NCBI GenBank assembly: GCA_012800525.1
Contig: JAAZJD010000108.1
Location: forward strand, 1 to 35,925
DNA: 35,925 bases
DNA from: Clostridiales bacterium
GTDB taxonomy: Bacteria; Bacillota; Clostridia; Christensenellales; DTU072
Direction of reading: 5' to 3'
In this document: in pieces, positions 33,077 through 35,925 of the stretch
How the letters are laid out: every line of letters begins with the position of its first letter
How positions within the stretch are numbered: position 1 is the first letter of the stretch
Notes under the pieces: model-generated
The model's database searches: none
What the model was told of the DNA's origin: nothing
The model's input: only the letters and a program-made list of their open reading frames with translations
Translations under genes and position numbers: made by a program

Positions 33077-33922
33077 TTATTTGCCAAATTTAATAGATGT
33101 TAAATTATATGTCAAATTATTTTCTTCAATGCGCACTAATGGGAAATATGATGTTTTATTTATTCCGCCTTTGACTAAGGGATTAAATGCATCTTTATAG
33201 ATATATTGTAAAACTATAGACTTTCCTTTTGGCTCAGTTGATTTCCCAACAACAACGTTATACACTTTTGCCCCTTTCATAACAGTTTTTTCATTTTCAT
33301 CTATATCATTATATGTGAAAGATTTTACTAATTGCCCTTCTCCACTAACAGCAATAGATATCTTTTCAGTTGCTCCGGTTTGTGCATCTACAGTAGTCAA
33401 AACTTGATTAAAGGATCTTTCTAGTTCTTGACAACGAATAAACTCAAAAAGGTTCTCATTATCTAATACATTTTTCTTTATTTTAGTTCTTTTTTCAGCA
33501 CCGCCATTGTTAGCATAATAGTAATAGCTTTTAGAATATCTTGTACGAGTTTCTATCTTTTTATCTTTAGAATCTATCTTTTTATAGCTTGCTACTGGAA
33601 CAAAATTTTCTGCCAAAGAAGCAGAATATAATATCTCCTTTCCATCTAAATCTTTTGCTACTTTCGTTACCATGGTGCCTGATGCTACTGCAAATGCATT
33701 GGTCTCACTATCTTTTAATTTATATTGACCAGCACCTAGCTTTTCAATAGTTACTTGCATCTCACCTATTTTTTGTTCTTTTTCAATAATTTCATATGTC
33801 AAAACTTCATAGTCTGACCAAACAGCTGATGTTAAAAATGGGTCCTTTCCGCAACCTGTTAATGAAACAGCAAATATTGCTATTATCAAAACTAAACTAA
33901 TTATTGCTATAAATTTCTTCAT
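33077..33922 (-). CDS. Lipoprotein of unknown function
   Basis: A 281-residue protein I do not recognise. The signal peptide (1-23) ends in the lipobox LTGC with Cys24 as lipid anchor. The rest is predicted to be mostly beta strand, with many Lys, Glu and Thr, a YYYYA run near the middle and no other cysteine. AAGGA precedes ATG 33922. It is transcribed alone from its own promoter, between a terminator and the thiamine locus. Neighbours give no clear function. Confidence 0.7.
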   Translation of the reverse strand: MKKFIAIISLVLIIAIFAVSLTGCGKDPFLTSAVWSDYEVLTYEIIEKEQKIGEMQVTIEKLGAGQYKLKDSETNAFAVASGTMVTKVAKDLDGKEILYSASLAENFVPVASYKKIDSKDKKIETRTRYSKSYYYYANNGGAEKRTKIKKNVLDNENLFEFIRCQELERSFNQVLTTVDAQTGATEKISIAVSGEGQLVKSFTYNDIDENEKTVMKGAKVYNVVVGKSTEPKGKSIVLQYIYKDAFNPLVKGGINKTSYFPLVRIEENNLTYNLTSIKFGK

Positions 33923-33957
33923 GCTTATTCCTTAACTCAAAATATTTAACTTTGTTT

Positions 33958-33986
33958 ATTATAATAGATTTTACTTTTATTGTATA
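33958..33986 (-). promoter_or_regulatory. Promoter of the unknown lipoprotein gene
   Basis: On the minus strand TATACA (33981-33986) and TATAAT (33958-33963) are 17 bases apart, 36 bases before the start codon. Confidence 0.6.
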
Positions 33987-34059
33987 GTATTTTATCTAAA
34001 TGCTAGTTTGCAGCATCTCTTTTTGTTTTGACCTTTACAGTTTTTAATCACCTCATATC

Positions 34060-34088
34060 TTGACATAAACTAGAAAAAACCGTATCAT
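34060..34088 (+). promoter_or_regulatory. Promoter of the TPP riboswitch-thiT unit
   Basis: A perfect TTGACA (34060-34065) and TATCAT (34083-34088) with a 17-base spacer. Transcription would start near 34095, about 15 bases before the aptamer. Confidence 0.75.
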
Positions 34089-34109
34089 AAAGTTACAAAA
34101 TTAAATATA

Positions 34110-34181
34110 TGCTAGGGGTGGCCAAGTGGCCTGAGATTACACCCTCGAACTTGATTGCGGTAATGCGCACGAAAGAAAGCA
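34110..34181 (+). ncRNA. TPP riboswitch aptamer (THI element)
   Basis: The conserved parts of the thiamine pyrophosphate aptamer are in order: GGGGTG, a short GCC/GGC hairpin, CTGAGA (34131-34136), ACCC pairing back to GGGT, GAAC, and TGCG-GTAATG-CGCA (the pyrophosphate-sensing arm), then a GAAAG strand. P1 is short (GCT/AGC). It binds TPP and controls the downstream thiT gene. Confidence 0.93.
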
Positions 34182-34193
34182 AAAAATGCTTTG

Positions 34194-34222
34194 AACCTAA
34201 AGATAATCTCTTTAGGTTTTTT
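34194..34222 (+). terminator. Riboswitch expression platform terminator
   Basis: A perfect 10-bp stem, arms at 34194-34203 and 34209-34218, with a 5-base loop and a T run follows the aptamer by 13 bases and precedes the thiT start. A competing hairpin, AAAGC (34176-34180) with GCTTT (34188-34192), overlaps the aptamer's 3' strand. TPP is expected to favour termination. Confidence 0.85.
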
Positions 34223-34244
34223 ACTCTCTAGCAAAGGAGAATCT

Positions 34245-35282
34245 ATGTTAAAACCATTTCAAGACACTTCTATTTCAAGTATTAATGATGCTATAAAAGC
34301 TTCTTTACAGTATGCATTAGATGTTGCAGGATATTTTGCTCTTGCCATCACAATAGCGCTAGCAATTGTATTAATCATCATTGGTTTTTATATTAAAAAC
34401 AAAAAGCCATATTATATTGAATCTTTTAAAAAGGTAACTTTAGGCATAACAATTGGATACTCAATTGCGGTTATATCTACACTTGGCTCTTTAGTTTTAG
34501 CTAAAACTCTTGGCAGTGGTAGAAAGTTTTTTGAGTTTGATGGCATACAAACATGGGGTCTTGCTTCATCAACAGGTGGTAAAGCTCAACTATATATTTA
34601 TACTTTTGTTTTAATTATAGCTTTAGTCTTAATAGTGCTTCTTTTAGGAAGAAAAAAGAAAATAAACAAAACAAATTCCGTAGTATATGGAGCAGTTTTA
34701 ATTGCTCTTAGTTTTGCCCTATCTTATGTCAAATTTTTCTCTTTGCCACAGGGTGGTTCAATAACTTTTGCAAGCCTATTGCCTCTGATGCTTTATTCAT
34801 ATATGTTTGGAATAAGGCGCGGAATTTTAGCTGGTTTTATTTATGGAATATTGCAATTTTTCCAAGCACCTTATTTTGTCCATCCCATGCAATTTCTCTT
34901 AGATTATCCTATTGCTTTTGCTGCAATTGGAATAACAGGAATATTCAATGAATATAAAGTATTTAAAGGAAAATTAACAATTTTAAACTTTATCATTGGT
35001 GCATTAATTAGTGTCATTATAAGATATCTTTCAAGTGTTGTTGCTGGCATTTTTGTCTGGGGGTCATATGTAGATGAGAACTTAAATAGTGAAGGTAATA
35101 TAATTCTAGGGCCTGTTGCTTGGAGCTTTTTATATAACTCTTTTGTTTTTGCTGATTTGGCTGTTACACTAGTTGCTGGTGCATTTCTCCTAAGCAATAA
35201 ATCATTCCTTGCTATTATGGATAAAACTACAGCAAATCTTAATGTAAATGAACCGCTAGAAGAAGATAACAAAAATGAATAA
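34245..35282 (+). CDS. thiT: ThiT-like thiamine transporter with N-terminal membrane extension
   Basis: A 345-residue membrane protein. The C-terminal half (about 147-320) is ThiT, the thiamine-binding S component of an ECF transporter, with SITFASLLPLMLYSYMFG, RRGILAGFIYG and FVHPMQFLLDYPIAF (211-225) and the late VWGSY thiamine-pocket motif. Normal ThiT is about 180-190 residues. Here about 145 residues precede it, with three hydrophobic segments at about 27-49, 64-88 and 116-135. The start at 34245 has AAAGGAG upstream; an earlier start would lie inside the riboswitch terminator. Control is by the TPP riboswitch. The ECF energising module is not in the window, as usual for shared group II systems. 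Confidence 0.9.
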   Translation: MLKPFQDTSISSINDAIKASLQYALDVAGYFALAITIALAIVLIIIGFYIKNKKPYYIESFKKVTLGITIGYSIAVISTLGSLVLAKTLGSGRKFFEFDGIQTWGLASSTGGKAQLYIYTFVLIIALVLIVLLLGRKKKINKTNSVVYGAVLIALSFALSYVKFFSLPQGGSITFASLLPLMLYSYMFGIRRGILAGFIYGILQFFQAPYFVHPMQFLLDYPIAFAAIGITGIFNEYKVFKGKLTILNFIIGALISVIIRYLSSVVAGIFVWGSYVDENLNSEGNIILGPVAWSFLYNSFVFADLAVTLVAGAFLLSNKSFLAIMDKTTANLNVNEPLEEDNKNE

Positions 35283-35285
35283 CAA

Positions 35286-35308
35286 TAAAAAAACAGTCTC
35301 TTAAACTG
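35286..35308 (-). terminator. Terminator of the thiamine pyrophosphokinase gene
   Basis: On the minus strand CAGTTT pairs with AGACTG (one wobble) over a 3-base loop (35294-35308), followed by seven T (35287-35293). It ends the minus-strand gene, and the short stem makes it a modest prediction. Confidence 0.5.
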
Positions 35309-35350
35309 CATTTATTTTAATATTTTAGGTTGGCTTATTTTATAAAAATA

Positions 35351-35925
35351 CTATTTTGATTTATTATGAAACACTAAAGCTTTTCCCTCTAATATTTCTA
35401 TATAAACTTTATTTTCCACTGAATAATTTGAAATGCCAAGTCCTATTTTATTTATGTTTAATTCTAAATTTTCTGTTTTATAATACAAACCTTTTGAGGT
35501 TTTTAAAACACAACTTTTATCACATGGGATAATTGAAATATAATCCCCTATCGCCACATCTATTGAAAGTTTGCTAGTCAACAAATATATATCTTCTTTT
35601 TTGCTTCTAGCTATTGCTTCCATTTCAAGATTATATGCCTTAAGTAACAAATGTATATTTGCGATTTGATGGTCTAATCTTCCGCCTGCAAATGAATAAA
35701 TAGAAATTGCTGTAGCTCCAATACTTTTGCAATATTCAATGGCTTGTTCACCATCTGTAACATCCTTTTTTACTGGTAACACTATTATATTTTCAGCCTC
35801 AGGTTTAATTTTCAAACTATCAAAGTCGCCAATAATAGCATGCACTTTTTTATCTACTACATGCCTATAGCCACCATCTGCACAAATGATTATATCTTCT
35901 TTTATTTGGGTATCTAAATTCTCAC
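35351..35925 (-). CDS. Thiamine pyrophosphokinase, 5' end cut by window edge
   Basis: About 190 residues are visible of an enzyme that transfers pyrophosphate from ATP to thiamine to make TPP. The frame is open to the right edge, so the real start and perhaps 10-20 residues lie outside. Visible marks are IIICADGGYRHV, IIGDFDSL (the family's metal/phosphate motif) and the FAGGRLDHQIANI region, and C-terminal strands for thiamine binding. A GTG at 35845 inside the ADGG-to-GDFD part is not the start. It converges on thiT, so uptake and pyrophosphorylation of thiamine lie side by side, although no biosynthesis genes are seen. Confidence 0.92.
   Translation of the reverse strand, partial: ENLDTQIKEDIIICADGGYRHVVDKKVHAIIGDFDSLKIKPEAENIIVLPVKKDVTDGEQAIEYCKSIGATAISIYSFAGGRLDHQIANIHLLLKAYNLEMEAIARSKKEDIYLLTSKLSIDVAIGDYISIIPCDKSCVLKTSKGLYYKTENLELNINKIGLGISNYSVENKVYIEILEGKALVFHNKSK

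Noticed and set aside
34191-34244. Earlier start for thiT
   Set aside because: It lies inside the riboswitch terminator hairpin; the ATG at 34245 has a strong ribosome site.

Overview
The window is AT-rich, densely coded DNA of a low-GC Bacillota, most likely an anaerobic gut-type member of the Clostridia. Reasons: Gram-positive style ribosome binding sites (AGGAGG-like) before most genes, sigma-A type promoters, lipoprotein and Ktr/ThiT/BMP families typical of Bacillota, a class III (oxygen-sensitive) ribonucleotide reductase, and uronic acid catabolism. I cannot name the genus from the sequence. No rRNA, tRNA, CRISPR array, phage or insertion sequence was seen.

Layout. 1-700: terminator of a gene outside the window and a YcxB-like membrane protein. 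0.99-6.7 kb (+): Na/Pi cotransporter, an MFS transporter, and the KtrB-KtrA potassium uptake pair. 6.7-10.4 kb (-): cytosolic GH3 beta-glucosidase and a membrane-anchored protein of unknown function. 10.5-16.7 kb (-): purine salvage block, xpt followed by a BMP-type nucleoside ABC transporter (lipoprotein, double ATPase, two permeases). 16.8-19.9 kb (-): nrdD-nrdG under a promoter that carries two NrdR boxes exactly three helical turns apart. 20.1-28.65 kb (-): an eight-gene uronate operon, uxaC-uxuA-uxuB-eda-kdgK, then oxidoreductase - TIM-barrel isomerase - oxidoreductase. 28.9 kb (+): divergent AraC-type regulator. 29.9-33.9 kb: membrane-anchored ComEC-like metallo-hydrolase (-), a second MFS transporter with a large inserted loop (+), an unknown lipoprotein (-). 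34.0-35.9 kb: TPP riboswitch plus an extended ThiT thiamine transporter (+) converging on a thiamine pyrophosphokinase gene cut by the window edge (-).

How the genes work together. The uronate operon encodes the whole route from D-glucuronate via fructuronate, mannonate and 2-keto-3-deoxygluconate to pyruvate and glyceraldehyde 3-phosphate. No altronate branch is present, so glucuronate rather than galacturonate is the inferred substrate. No glucuronidase is present either; the two Gfo/Idh/MocA oxidoreductases and the xylose-isomerase-like protein at the end of the operon look like a redox-type sugar-modifying or glycoside-opening module feeding it. This module is the best candidate here for an incompletely described system. 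A ten-base motif (GTTAGCAACA) is shared by the araC promoter and the eda leader and may be the regulator's site. Thiamine uptake and pyrophosphorylation form a salvage pair, and Xpt with the BMP transporter form a purine salvage set.
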